From NCBI GenBank assembly GCA_903772945.1, contig CAICTM010000145.1, forward strand, positions 1-64,000: a stretch of 64,000 nucleotides of DNA, in the 5' to 3' direction. This DNA comes from Seminavis robusta. Lineage: Eukaryota; Bacillariophyta; Bacillariophyceae; Naviculales; Naviculaceae. Every line of letters starts with the position of its first letter. Position 1 is the stretch's first letter. The position numbers were made by a program, and so were the translations under genes. Shown piece by piece: positions 44,218-56,600 of the stretch. Under the pieces are notes generated by a model. The model was given only the letters and a program-made list of their open reading frames with translations, searched no databases and was not told the origin of the DNA.

Positions 44218-45218
44218 CGAGGTACTTGAGGTGAGCAGTTCGTAGTAACTTGTGTGCTAAAAAGGTGGCCCCTTTGACAGGGTGGAGACCAATGGCGCTG
44301 TTTTCGTAGGGTTGTAGGGCTGCAAACTGCCGTATCGGGTGCGCTTGTCTCTTTGCATGTTGAAATGATTGTGTAGTTCCTTGCAGCTAATAAGCAATTT
44401 GAGGCGCCCAGTTCCAGGCAGCTGGAGCAGGGCTGTACACTTCGATACTGCTTGGCTGCGTAGATCTGCCTGGCACAATAATGGAAAGGTTAACGCTTGG
44501 TGCAGGAGGTTCAGAGCAGGTTGGAATGACCTCTTGTCCTTCCAGCTGGGAGGAATGGCTTGATCATGGCGGATACCACATTCCTGGTGCTGCCGGCATC
44601 AAGTACTTGAGTTTCTCAAACCTGAGAGGATACCGGTAGGCCGTATCAATTTCTTGCCACATTCGTTTTAGGCTCTTGAAATCTAGTTGGCTGGTTTTTC
44701 CAGTCATAGCCTTGGCATTCGACAACCAAGATTGCCCCATTTCTTTATTGCCTTGCAGGTTCCAGCCATCCAAGTCCTAACAGCTTGCTGTGACTCCAAA
44801 TCTAGCTGGTAGCCAGCTAGCAATGCGACAACAAGAAGGGAAAGCAAGAAAGACTGTGGCAATCTATAACAGCAAGCAACATGTACAGTAACATTTGCAT
44901 TCATTTAATAAAATATAGGTTATAGGTTACTATGGAGAATGATACAAGTTACTTCAAAGCATGGAATGCAGTTAGTTAGTTGAACAAGCAAAGTAATAAA
45001 ACCCCAGAGCCAAATGATGTATGTCCGTGAATAGAATCTGATGATGATGATGTATGTGTGTATGTATGCGTGAATGCAAGTACAGTACAGTACGTTGAAG
45101 GGATGCAGTGTTGTGCAGAAGAAAGTTTCGTGTTGTCCTGATGTATTATTCCCCTTTTCCTTGATCGTTGAGCGACGTGTCTGTGAGCAAGCATGATTGC
45201 TTTCGTTGTGTTGTTTCT
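44218..45218. other. Intergenic between convergent genes
   Basis: No gene seen; ORFs of 60-75 codons on both strands lack features. This is 3' flank for both neighbours. Confidence 0.5.
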
Positions 45219-46868
45219 TTACCCGGATGTGTGGAACGGCACCGAAGGAACATCAGCCAAGATGGTGTGCAAGGACTTCATGTTTGTGTCATCATATCCG
45301 TCTGCTGATGGCTGGTGTTCGTGGTGCGCCGTGTTGGCACACGAGGAGACTGGAGGAGGATAGAGGGGCGTGGGACGCTGAATCAAGAGTCCCTCTTGTT
45401 GTGCTTGAAAGTCCTTGGCGGTCATCAATCGAACGGTTCCTCGTTCAATGATCTTTCGGTACTTGGATCGTCGTTCCGTGAGTGAATCCTTGTCTTGGTG
45501 TTTCTCGTGTTGATCATCATTCTCGAATCGAACTCGTTTCTTGTTGTTGTTGTTGGAGGAAGATCCTTTGGTGCTGTTGGAGCTTGGAGAGGATGAAGGT
45601 CGATCGTGATGTGACATGGGATGATACAAGACTCCTCTGTGTCGACTGAGGCTTCTGAGTATTTTCTTGGCTCGTGTCCAAATGGAGAGTCCTTCTAGAT
45701 CTTCGGAGTCGTCTTCATCATCCGAGATGCTTCCGACACTGCTATTTGCAAATGCGGCATCCCGTTCGAGTCGTTCGGTCTGTTCTTTGAGAACGTCTTG
45801 CCTGGCAACGGATGCCTGGTATGCGTCTTCTTGCTGCATTTCCGTGGAGAAGCGTAGGAGAAGCTCTTGTTTTTCTCTGAGGTACTGAATGTTTGTTTCG
45901 AGGCTCTCCAAGCTTGACTCACTGATGCTGTTGGTGTCACTGCTGTCTTCAGTGCAAGAGTTGGACTCTTCCCCGGCAGGTGAATCCGATGACAAGGAGG
46001 AAGTGGAGGAATCTTCACCAGGAGGGTCCGGATCAGCAGCATCAGCAGCTTCCGTCTCCACGGGGGACTGAACCTGCACCGGGACGGCCATGGCGGGTTC
46101 CTTGGTTTGCATTTGTCTTGTAGGAGGAGGAGTCAGAATCGGTGAGATCATCTTGGCCGGGGCAGGAGCCAAGGGAACCAGATCCTGATGTAAGTCTTGG
46201 TGTAAATGTCGAGCAGGTCTCTTGACCTGAACCTGTGCTGACTTAGCTCGAACCTTAGCCTGAACCTGCGCAGACTTTGCTCGAACTTGAACCTTAGCTT
46301 GCTGGCCATGGCCTGAACTCATCTGAGGCCGAGCTGCAGGTGGCGCTGGACTTGGAGCTGTAGCTTGGGCTTGAAGAGACTTAGCTTGAACCTTACCGGT
46401 CGCTTGAATAGTACCGGTAGCTTGAGTAGCAGCCTGCTGAGCCTGAGCATGAGCAAGCGTGACATTCTGCGAAGGAAAGAGTAAGGAGAGGTTAGCCTGA
46501 GCCTGAGCAAGCGGATCCGTGGCGGCTGCGTTTGCGTTTGCCATCATCGTAGAGATGGTACTGGGATCCACGGGCAACCCATGCCCGCTCATCTGATGAG
46601 CCCACGGGTGCGGCGCCAACGGGGCCAACGGGTGCGGCGCCATCATGGTGTTCATGTTCATATTGTACATGTTCGAAGGCAAATTCATTCCAGGAGCGAA
46701 AAGGGGAAGAATGATCACCTGAGGTTGCGCTTGCTGCTGCTGCTGTTGCTGAAGCTGATGCAGGTAGGAAGCTTGCTGCTGATGCTGCTGCTGCTGATGC
46801 TGCTGATACTGAGGCTGATGCTGCTGATGAGGTTGTTGCTGTTGTTGAGGCTGTTGCTGATGGCTCAT
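45219..46868 (-). CDS. Gln-rich coiled-coil protein of unknown function
   Basis: An intronless 549-residue frame, ATG at 46868-46866. Residues 1-50 are almost only Gln/His/Pro; 50-250 are Ala/Gln/Pro-rich with a repeated RAKSAQVQ unit. An acidic Ser-rich stretch near 280-330 is followed by a coiled-coil-like segment (LESLETNIQYLREKQELLLR). Then come ISDDEDDSEDLEGL, a basic stretch (TRAKKILRSLSRHRG) and KKRVRFEND, which fits the RVxF docking motif for protein phosphatase 1. The conserved-looking C-terminal third (RSKYRKIIERGTVRLMTAKD) is probably the functional part. I do not recognise the family. A nuclear or phosphatase-targeting role is inference only. Confidence 0.7.
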   Translation of the reverse strand: MSHQQQPQQQQQPHQQHQPQYQQHQQQQHQQQASYLHQLQQQQQQQAQPQVIILPLFAPGMNLPSNMYNMNMNTMMAPHPLAPLAPHPWAHQMSGHGLPVDPSTISTMMANANAAATDPLAQAQANLSLLFPSQNVTLAHAQAQQAATQATGTIQATGKVQAKSLQAQATAPSPAPPAARPQMSSGHGQQAKVQVRAKSAQVQAKVRAKSAQVQVKRPARHLHQDLHQDLVPLAPAPAKMISPILTPPPTRQMQTKEPAMAVPVQVQSPVETEAADAADPDPPGEDSSTSSLSSDSPAGEESNSCTEDSSDTNSISESSLESLETNIQYLREKQELLLRFSTEMQQEDAYQASVARQDVLKEQTERLERDAAFANSSVGSISDDEDDSEDLEGLSIWTRAKKILRSLSRHRGVLYHPMSHHDRPSSSPSSNSTKGSSSNNNNKKRVRFENDDQHEKHQDKDSLTERRSKYRKIIERGTVRLMTAKDFQAQQEGLLIQRPTPLYPPPVSSCANTAHHEHQPSADGYDDTNMKSLHTILADVPSVPFHTSG

Positions 46869-47986
46869 CTTGGTGTGGTTGTTGCTTGTTGCTGCTGCTG
46901 GGTTACCTGGGCTTTTAGTTTTCGTTTGATGGTGTCTTCGTTTTTGTGGTGATCTTCCCTATCTTGTCAACAAATCAAGCATGACATCATCTAGAGCTTT
47001 CCGCAGACACATCAGCAGAGGAACAAATACAAAATGACATCACTACTAAAACCTCACACTACTCTAAACTCATTAAACGAACTGACAAGCTGGCGCCACA
47101 AAACACCAAATGAGCTCACTCTTTCTGCACGTTACTATATAAATTCGTACTCCAATTTGTCGGAACCCTTCTTCTGGCTCATGATCAAAACAGATGTCAG
47201 GTTCTTCTCTCTCGTTTTCAGCAATTTCCAGATGTTTTCACTTAAAGAATTGGTCTGACTCATTTTGTGTCATCTGATGGCACATTCGCTCACCTTGAAA
47301 GCTTTTTTACAACTAACATCATCCCTATTCAAAATAACACACTTATTCTCTGTCATTGACGGACATCTTTCAGTGGCTTCTGAGGTCGGTATTGATGGGT
47401 GGACTGGTAGATGGATGGACTGGTCTGTTGGATGGATGGATGCACTGATGGATGGATGAACTGGTGGAATGATGGATGGACCGATAGATTGGTACGACAC
47501 GGGGGTTCCGAGTGGCAGTCCAGTAGGTGGATTGCTACGGAAGCCAGCGACGGTTCAGTTGCTTGATGGACTGATGGGTGGACCCATGCATGATACGACT
47601 GTAGAGTGTGCATGCAGGCTTAGTTATTATGCAGCAGTCCGAGCGAGCAGGCTGCTTGATGCATCCAGTTCCCAACCGTCTGATGCCTACCGCACTGGTA
47701 CCGGTATGGGGCAGCCAAAAGCAGTTTGGTGATCTTCTTGATCAGTCGATTTGAGTGAGCTTGCTAAAAATCCCCTTAGTTTTTCTGGCAGGCTCTGCAT
47801 ACCATACCGTACGGTACGGCAGAGAAATGAATGGATACCAGTAGTACTTTCCTTTTTATCTTATGACTACTACTAGTGGTACATGTATTTGTATGTATAC
47901 ACCCTTGCTCAATTCATTGTAATCCGTTGATGTACGTACACCCTCTTTAATGGTTGATTGATCCCTCGTTCTTCTTTTCTGGCTGG
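46869..47986. other. Intergenic with GGAT minisatellite
   Basis: No gene seen. A degenerate GATG/GGAT array lies at about 47395-47490. TACCGGTA occurs at 47698. Confidence 0.5.
47395..47490 (+). repeat. Degenerate GATGGATG minisatellite
   Basis: Repeated ggatggatgga and gatggatg words separated by ctg/ctgg over about 95 bp. Confidence 0.75.
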
Positions 47987-49015
47987 TTAGGCCAAGTCAG
48001 CGGTTACTTCTTGCAATTCTCTGTTTACCGTCGACGCCAAGTTCTTCGTGTGCCTGGGGATGTTCCTGACAAACTTGACAACCATCCGACCCACTTCCTG
48101 GACGACCGTGTTGTCTTCTTCCTCACGCACCCGTTTCAAGAACGTCCGGACTCTTCGAAAGGGGGTTGGACGACGGGGTAGCCGTGCTTCTTGCAACGTC
48201 TTCTCGGTCTGTTGCATAGTCTTCTTGTGCTTGCCAGTATCTCGTCGTGCCGGATGAGACGGCATGATGTGCTGGTCGACCAAGTGATCGTGGATTTGCC
48301 CGGCTACACTGACAACAAACGTGGACTCGTGGTGACTTGATTGTTCCAACGAGGAAATCGTGCCGACCACGACCAGCAAAAAGATCACGAGCAGCCAACG
48401 CACAGTCGTCATGGGATTGCCTGTCTTGGTCTTGTCTTGGTATTTCTCAAAAGCACTTACTGACCTGGACCTACTAGTGCTACATGTAGTAGTACGTGTA
48501 CAAGCAGTAACTCCAGTAGTAAAAGCTGGAGCCTTGGGTTCTTCTGGTTCTCTTGCAGTCATGACCTCCTCTTCAGTTTCTGCATTTACGCGATGTAGCC
48601 CTTGTAGCTCTGCCAGCTGACGAGCACTTGACATAGGTGGCACAGTGCAGGTAATGCTGACACTTCTAGGGACTCCCCCATGGCCACTGCTGTTGTGTGT
48701 ACCCGTACCAGTGTCAGTACCCGTCCCATGATCCTCTTCTTCCAAACTAGCCGTACTTGAAAACACATCTAGAATGGGACCTTGCTTGCCTCCCACGGGA
48801 GCAAATGGGTCACAAAACACTAACCCTTTCGGAAACAATTCTTTCAAGAGGTTGCGACACGCTTCGTCTTGTCTCTCTGGCTGCTGCTGCTGTTGCCTGT
48901 TGCTCTCATCCTCTCGACTCGTCACAAGACTATCTTCATAACTCGCAATTGTACTCGTAGCACCCATAGCACCCAACACACCGCCGGTAGGACCACCCAC
49001 CGCTGCCGTCGACAT
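47987..49015 (-). CDS. Single-pass membrane protein, unknown
   Basis: The ATG at 49015 gives 342 residues (an upstream TTG at 49021 is not a credible start). Residues 1-200 are Ser/Thr/Gly-rich and charged, with KELFPKGLVFCDPFAPVGG near 60 as the most conserved-looking stretch. One hydrophobic helix lies near 203-222 (TVRWLLVIFLLVVVGTISSL). The remaining 120 residues are basic with amphipathic helices (PFRRVRTFLKRV, VVQEVGRMVVKFVRNI). Without an N-terminal signal it is probably a type II or tail-side-out membrane protein. No family recognised. Confidence 0.62.
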   Translation of the reverse strand: MSTAAVGGPTGGVLGAMGATSTIASYEDSLVTSREDESNRQQQQQPERQDEACRNLLKELFPKGLVFCDPFAPVGGKQGPILDVFSSTASLEEEDHGTGTDTGTGTHNSSGHGGVPRSVSITCTVPPMSSARQLAELQGLHRVNAETEEEVMTAREPEEPKAPAFTTGVTACTRTTTCSTSRSRSVSAFEKYQDKTKTGNPMTTVRWLLVIFLLVVVGTISSLEQSSHHESTFVVSVAGQIHDHLVDQHIMPSHPARRDTGKHKKTMQQTEKTLQEARLPRRPTPFRRVRTFLKRVREEEDNTVVQEVGRMVVKFVRNIPRHTKNLASTVNRELQEVTADLA

Positions 49016-49428
49016 CGTCAACTCACTCTCACACTTTCGTTCTTATTACTCTTTCTCACCCCAACAACAAATTTGCAGGGTTGCTGGGTGCGTTGGATTC
49101 TGGTGTCAACGGATGAGAATTCGTCACAGAACATGTGATGTCTTCTTTTGACTTATGCCCTTTTAACAGCTTTCGCTTCTTTTTGCTGCTTTACTTTCAT
49201 TTGATTGGTTCTCCAATACCTTTGCGACATACTTGAACGTGCTTTCTCGAGTGATTAATTAAGCCTGGTCGTTCTTTGTAAGAATTGACACCACCTGTAG
49301 GGTTTGGGTTGTTTTCTTCACAAAAACTATGCAATGCATCGTGGGGGTGCAAAGGATGTGCCAGCTAGTAGACTACTGTCATTACAAATGCACTCAATGG
49401 ATGGTGTCTGTTACTATTATTCTTTTTG
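49016..49428. other. Short intergenic region
   Basis: About 410 bp separating two minus-strand genes. No other gene or repeat seen. Confidence 0.6.
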
Positions 49429-49938
49429 TTAGATACATGGAATAATGCTGTTTTGAGGACAGGTAACTCCTTGATAGGTTGTGTTGTACAGAGCTGCACG
49501 TTGACGAGAAAGATCCAAATAGGATTGTCGGTTGTTGGAGGATCGACTAGCTTGCATGAGTTGACGACGTTCTTGGAGGCGTTTCAGGGTTTCTTCTCGC
49601 TTTCTGTTTTCTTCTTCTGGGTCGTCTTCGTTGCTACCAGTACTAATTTCCTCTTGGGCTTGACACGGTGAAGGAGCACCTACTAGTACTAAGCCAGTGG
49701 CAAGTACGGCTGCAGAACCTTGAATACCTTTGTGAAGGATGACCCTGCGACGATTCACACTGGGGTCTTCGTAATTATTGCCTCTATTCTCCAACTTTGC
49801 AGTTGTCGATTGTTTGTGTACGGGTAAGTTTGCTGGAAGAAGGTTCCACCCATCGGCAAACCGAAACACACTGCAGAAGAGCAACGCCACGAGAGACGCT
49901 CGAGCAACAGCCAAAGGTGAACCAGTGATCGTCTTCAT
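49429..49938 (-). CDS. Small thylakoid-lumen-targeted protein candidate
   Basis: A 169-residue frame with ATG at 49938-49936. The N-terminus reads as a diatom plastid presequence: an ER-type signal (SLVALLFCSVFRFADG) ending before Trp, an aromatic of the kind accepted at +1 of the ASAFAP-type site, then a Ser/Thr/Lys-rich transit region. It is followed by twin arginines and a hydrophobic core, RRRVILHKGIQGSAAVLATG, ending in an AxA-type site (PCQAQ), which is the layout of Tat-dependent thylakoid-lumen proteins. The mature part would be only about 75 residues: acidic, then basic, helical (LKRLQERRQLMQAS), ending in GVTCPQNSIIPCI with two Cys. I do not recognise the mature family; a photosystem-associated role is speculation. 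Confidence 0.68.
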   Translation of the reverse strand: MKTITGSPLAVARASLVALLFCSVFRFADGWNLLPANLPVHKQSTTAKLENRGNNYEDPSVNRRRVILHKGIQGSAAVLATGLVLVGAPSPCQAQEEISTGSNEDDPEEENRKREETLKRLQERRQLMQASRSSNNRQSYLDLSRQRAALYNTTYQGVTCPQNSIIPCI

Positions 49939-50622
49939 CGCGGCTCTTATTATCGACTGGTACGGTACGCACTCAGCTCAAACGATTTGCTTTGCGATGG
50001 AAGATGTGGCTGTGGCAGCCCAAACTTTACTAAAACTCGGATGAACCAATGCTACCTGTCTTCAATAAATCAGCAGGCTGCAATGTCATGCAGTTACTGT
50101 AGTGTCAAAATTGCTAATATTTGAGTCGTGTATACTTAGCGAACAGAACAGCCAGGAATGTACCAAAATGGGCCGCGATAAAACACGCGATAACCAACGA
50201 CGGAATTTTACGTGCGGCAGTCACGAATACAACTTTCACCATCAGAAATGGAAAATAAAACATACATTTCGACCATTTTATCAATACTGGAGTGAAAAAA
50301 GTAAATGTCCAGTAGGTTTTACGAGACATTCCACAAGACCAAACTAAGACGTGCATCCTATAGAGTCACAAAGTCGATCGATGACTGCTTTTTAGTCCCA
50401 CCGACCATCGATGATCATTCTTCAATAACCCAGCAACTCGATCATGGTACCAGGTACGTACATTCATACTAGCTACCGGTAGCAAGACTATCATAGTACA
50501 TCCAACAACAATTGCATATGATAGTGCGTGAGATCAGTGAGATCGACAAAAGCTTATCCACTAGTACCATAGGAAGCACTATTATTTTAATAGTATACCG
50601 TAGTATACCGTAGCATAGAAGG
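49939..50622. other. Intergenic between divergent genes
   Basis: About 680 bp between the lumen-protein candidate (minus) and the Spondin_N-FAS1 gene (plus). Just before 50623 there is a tandem tagtataccg and a tattttaatagta stretch. No gene seen. Confidence 0.55.
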
Positions 50623-53600
50623 ATGATGCTGTTACTAGGAAGAGGTGTGGCTGTGATTGTGGCGTTGACGTTGACGTTGAGTCTTTTGGCAGAGTCCGTG
50701 TTTGGCGCTGGGAATGAAGAGGATGTGTTGATCAAGAATGCGGGAAGCACGCCTGCAACAGGAGGTGATGCCAGTGAGAAACTTTGGTACTCTTGTACCT
50801 TTCGGAATCTCTGGACAGCCGAGAGGCAACCCGTCAACTTTCCTAACGAGGCCAAGTGGACCGGGCCAATTGCGTGGACGCACACTCTCCAGTACCAGCC
50901 TTGGAAAGCAAGCTATCCCGTCACCCTCGGGGTGGAAAAGCTGGCAGAGGTGGGTTCTACACTTACCTACCTAACCTATGCATACCTATGTACAGCTATT
51001 TTATCTTACCATTTTTTATTTTGCTTGCTTGCATTGCTTGCTTGCATGACAGGAAGGATCCACGGACGCTCTGATTCAAGAATTCGAACAAGCATCCACT
51101 CAAGTGCTTCACTGGCCTGAGTACCCCGCAGGTTCATTCTCAGTGAATCAGCGCTATTTCGTACACTTGCCGCCTTTAGAAGCATCCTATGAGTACCCTT
51201 ACATGACTTTCATGGCGGGCATGTCACCCAGTCCGGATTGGTTCACAGGATTTTACAGCTTTTGGCTCATGGATGAATACACCCGGACGTGGTACGACCA
51301 TGTCAAGATACAGACAAAGCCGTGGGTACGTACCGTGCTACCGTACTACAAGTAGCTTTTATGAGAGTGGTACTGTACAGGAATCACTCATACCGTACGT
51401 GCAATGCTCCCCTTCACTTTTTTAATGCAGGACGCGGGAACGGATGCGGGCACAACCTACGACGCACCCGACAACGACCTCGATCCGCAGATTCCAGTCG
51501 AACGATACGTACTGAGAAATGCTCCAGAGGGCGGAGAACTCAGAGGACCCAATGGACAAAATATTCCATCCGTGGGAGAACTGGAATGTCTATTGACGGT
51601 CGGAGAGGAGCCTCTCGTTCTCCCAGAAGAATGCGATTGGATTGCCAATCCCTGTTGCAATGAAACAAGCGATGCCGCAACCAATAATTGTAGGGTCCTT
51701 CCAAATGGGGAAGTACCGCAAACGTCGCCAGAGCTACAAGAAGTCCTGCAGAATCGTAAAGTTGTCACGTTGGCTCTACGATTCGAGGTGGGCTTTTTCG
51801 AGGGCACCGAAATCAGGGACCTCGAACAAGCCGAAATCGACGGCCTTCTCGAACAAAGCAAACTCTTTTATGAGTCTGTGCTGCTCGGTGGCCAATACGC
51901 GGACCAGTTCGTTTCCGTCAACGCACAGTACATTGATAGTGCTCTCAACAACAGGGACACCGGTCTCGGAATCGGATTCGACTTCGATCTTGTTGTCGAT
52001 TTCGAAAGCGGGGAAACGGCTCCGGGCAAAATTGACGTATTTGATCATTTGCAAAATTCGGATTACCAATGTAAGTCTGCCTCTAATTGATTTCTACGAT
52101 TGCCCTACCAATGCGCTACGGCACGTCACAAAATATTCAACATGTTCCTTCTTTCTTTCTTTTTAGCGTTTATTACGGAACATTTGTGGATGATACAGGG
52201 CATCTTTTTTGAGACTCAAATCGTGGCATTGATCGCCCGAGTCGACGAAACTGCGAGTTCCCCACGATGCCCGGAACCTGTTGTTGAATGCCGTAAGTAT
52301 AAACTGCCCCAGTGCCCACGTCGGTTTGTCGCCGTCCGTTGACTGACCAACAACACAAACGTTAACTGTATGCGTCTCTTGCAAAATCGTCTGCATACAG
52401 CTGTCCCCACAAGGCGGGAAACTGTGATTTGTGGTGACAGTAACTCTCCCTGTGAGTACGGCAGTGAATGTCTTGCAGCTGCAGCTGGAATTTATGGTTG
52501 CATTCCTGTGGAACCAACTCCAACCCAAAGGCCACAAGGCATCAACGGAGGAAATTCTGTATTGGGTGTCATTCAGTCGGACCCAGAGCTCAGTGAATTT
52601 GCAGTGGCACTCGAGTTGTCTGGCCTTGACAGCCTTCTGAACGAGAATGACAAAGAATTCACAGTCTTTGCACCCTCCAACCAGGCCATTGCCAATGATC
52701 CTGTCTTCTCAACATATGCAACAATGGATGGCTGGATTCACCATCTGCGAACTAATGTTCAGCTGATGATTGTGCAAAACCAGGTCCTGACTGATGCAGA
52801 CATCTTTGATGCTGCTACAACAGAGCTAGTTTCCCTAAATGGTACCCTCCAGATCTCTCAACCGTTTGCTCAAGTCAACCTGGTTTCCATGGAGAGACCG
52901 AACCAGGCTGGTTCAAATGGAGTGGTGCACACAATGGATGGCGTCATTAAGAACTACTGGAGAGAGTACACTTTGAGGGATGTGAACCAACACGATGAGC
53001 TGGTGGACGGCCTCTCTCCAATCTTGGACAGAATTCAGTTTGATGAACCGCTCATGGAGTTTGAGCCATCCGGAACTAGCTGGATTGCCGCCAGGAACAG
53101 AGGCTATGGGAATGATTCCATTGCCTTGGGATTCTATCCCATTGTGCAGGAACTAAAGGACCCCAACAACGCTGAGTTTCAAAACTTGACATACATGTAC
53201 AATCTCATTGATTTCAACTTGTATGAACAGGATATTGAACGGGGTTTCCAGCTCTTGGTTATGCCCAGGGCTGGTGTTGCTCATATGTGGATCACCAAGG
53301 ACATGACAAAGGGCCTTCTTAGGTTCAATGATGCTGTGTTAGACAGGCAGGCTTTTGCCAGCAATGGGTGAGTGGTGGATGGGATTCTATGCTTTTGGTT
53401 TTGTGTTTTTTCTTCATCATCTGCTTCTTGGTATCATGGATTCCCTCAACTCCTTATGCATTCTTACTTTCTTTTTCAAGGGTCACACAAATAGTGACAA
53501 AGCCATTGATCCCACCAGGACTGGCAATGCTAATGCAGTTCTGTGCAGATTACACTACCATCAATCTGAAGGATATGGCTCAGTACTACAGGTCATCAGA

Positions 53601-56600
53601 ATGGAATTTGCGCAACCTCTCCAAGTCAATTGGGACACAGCAGGGGTCCTTCAGCGTGTTTGCTCCCTTGCAAGATGGTTATGGAGTATTCAACATTGAG
53701 GTTGGTGTGCGCATTTCTACACTTGAATGGAAACGGCATCTGTGGGACTTTCTCCTGCATTTGACCATGGAGCCCGCCTACACCACAGACGAGCTTTACC
53801 AACTTTTGGAAGATGCTGGTGGTACCATGGAAGTGAAAATGTTGAGTGGCTTCCATACCACATTTGCTTTGGACGACGAAGGGGAGCTGACCATTGATGG
53901 AGCCAGGCTGCTGAAACCATATGACATGAAAGGTGTTGATGGGTGAGTCCGAATAGCTATGATTGACCGGCTGCCTTTTCTTGCTTGCTTCTCTATCCCT
54001 GTACCCATGCAGTCTGTGATATTATTTCTGCAGGTACATCCATCTTGTTGAGCAAGTGCCCTTGCCTCCTTCTGTGCTCTACACTATCTATGACCAAACC
54101 CAGCAGAACCCAGACATGACCACAGTCACAAGACTCATTGACACAGTTCAGTTGGGCGTCTTCATTGACAATCTGTTGCCTATGACATTCTTTTCTGCTG
54201 TCAACAGTGCTTGGGATATCATCATTCCTTCACTCGAGATAGAGGATGTGCTGAAGAACATGATGTTTGAGTTGTTGTGGTTTGATGACTACTTGGCAGA
54301 CATGGATGGACAACAAATCACTTCAGTCAATGGGAAGAAGTGGAATGTTCAGGTATTTGATGACCCTGATGGAGAACCATTGCATTATGATCCTGAGCGG
54401 TCACCTGTGAGGATCTACATCAGCAATGCTGATGGTCCAGAAGGGTTGACCAACTGCACTTTCATGTATGGCCCAAATAGAACAAACATCCTTGCAAGAA
54501 CAGGAGTCATCCACCACATGGACTGCCTCCTTCTCGACTACAACTACTCCAAGGTTGACCAGCAGGCGCCAACATTTGCACCAGTGCAAGTAACTTCCTC
54601 GCCCTCGCTTGCATCTTCTCAGTTGCTTACCTCGAATCCAACAACGAGTTCCTCTGAATGTCCTGAACCGCATCTGGCACTATCTGTCGTAGTGAAGAAC
54701 TGGCAAACATCTGAATGTATCTTTGGGCTGTAGATCTCTGCCTCCTCAAATTGTTCTTTCCACAGCCATGTATGTAAGCCCAATAATCTGTGGTGAAGAT
54801 CAGACTTGTGAATACAGCAACGCATGCTATGGATTAGCCGCTGGATTTGAAGGGTGCACGCCAGTGGAGCCAGCACCAACTCCGAGACCCAGCCTAGCAA
54901 ATAACGGAGGAGGCAACACTGTTCTGCAGCAAATCCAGTCCAATCCAGAGCTCAGTGGCTTTGCAGTGGCACTCGAGTTGTCTGGCCTTGACAGCCTTCT
55001 GAACGAGAACGACAAAGAATTCACAGTCTTTGCACCCTCCAACCAGGCCATTGCCAATGATCCTGTCTTCTCAACATATGCAACAATGGATGGCTGGATT
55101 CACCATCTGCGAACTAATGTTCAGCTGATGATTGTGCAAAACCAGGTCCTGACTGATGCAGACATCTTTGATGCTGCTACAACAGAGCTAGTTTCCCTAA
55201 ATGGTACCCTCCAGATCTCTCAGCCGTTTGCTCAAGTCAACCTGGTTTCCATGGAGAGACCGAACCAGGCTGGTTCAAATGGAGTGGTGCACACAATGGA
55301 TGGCGTCATTAAGAACTACTGGAGAGAGTACACTTTGAGGGATGTGAACCAACACGATGAGCTGGTGGACGGCCTCTCTCCAATCTTGGACAGAATTCAG
55401 TTTGATGAACCGCTCATGGAGTTTGAGCCATCCGGAACTAGCTGGATTGCCGCCAGGAACAGAGGCTATGGGAATGATTCCATTGCCTTGGGATTCTATC
55501 CCATTGTGCAGGAACTAAAGGACCCCAACAACGCTGAGTTTCAAAACTTGACATACATGTACAATCTCATTGATTTCAACTTGTATGAACAGGATATTGA
55601 ACGGGGTTTCCAGCTCTTGGTTATGCCCAGGGCTGGTGTTGCTCATATGTGGATCACCAAGGACATGACAAAGGGCCTTCTTAGGTTCAATGATGCTGTG
55701 TTAGACAGGCAGGCTTTTGCCAGCAATGGGTAGTGGTGGATGGGATTCTATGCTTTTGGTTTTGGTGTTTTTTCTTCATCATCTGCTTCTTGGTATCATG
55801 GATTCCCTCAACTCCTTATGCATTCTTACTTTCTTTTTCAAGGGTCACACAAATAGGACAAAGCCATTGATCCCACCAGGACTGGCAATGCTAATGCAGT
55901 TCTGTGCAGATTACACTACCATCAATCTGAAGGATATGGCTCAGTACTACAGGTCATCAGAATGGAATTTGCGCAACCTCTCCAAGTCAATTGGGACACA
56001 GCAGGGGTCCTTCAGCGTGTTTGCTCCCTTGCAAGATGGTTATGGAGTATTCAACATTGAGGTTGGTGTGCGCATTTCTACACTTGAATGGAAACGGCAT
56101 CTGTGGGACTTTCTCCTGCATTTGACCATGGAGCCCGCCTACACCACAGACGAGCTTTACCAACTTTTGGAAGATGCTGGTGGTACCATGGAAGTGAAAA
56201 TGTTGAGTGGCTTCCATACCACATTTGCTTTGGACGACGAAGGGGAGCTGACCATTGATGGAGCCAGGCTGCTGAAACCATATGACATGAAAGGTGTTGA
56301 TGGGTGAGTCCGAATAGCTATGATTGACCGGCTGCCTTTTCTTGCTTGCTTCTCTATCCCTGTACCCATGCAGTCTGTGATATTATTTCTGCAGGTACAT
56401 CCATCTTGTTGAGCAAGTGCCCTTGCCTCCTTCTGTGCTCTACACTATCTATGACCAAACCCAGCAGAACCCAGACATGACCACAGTCACAAGACTCATT
56501 GACACAGTTCAGTTGGGCGTCTTCATTGACAATCTGTTGCCTGTGACATTCTTTTCTGCTGTCAACAGTGCTTGGGATATCATCATTCCTTCACTCGAGA

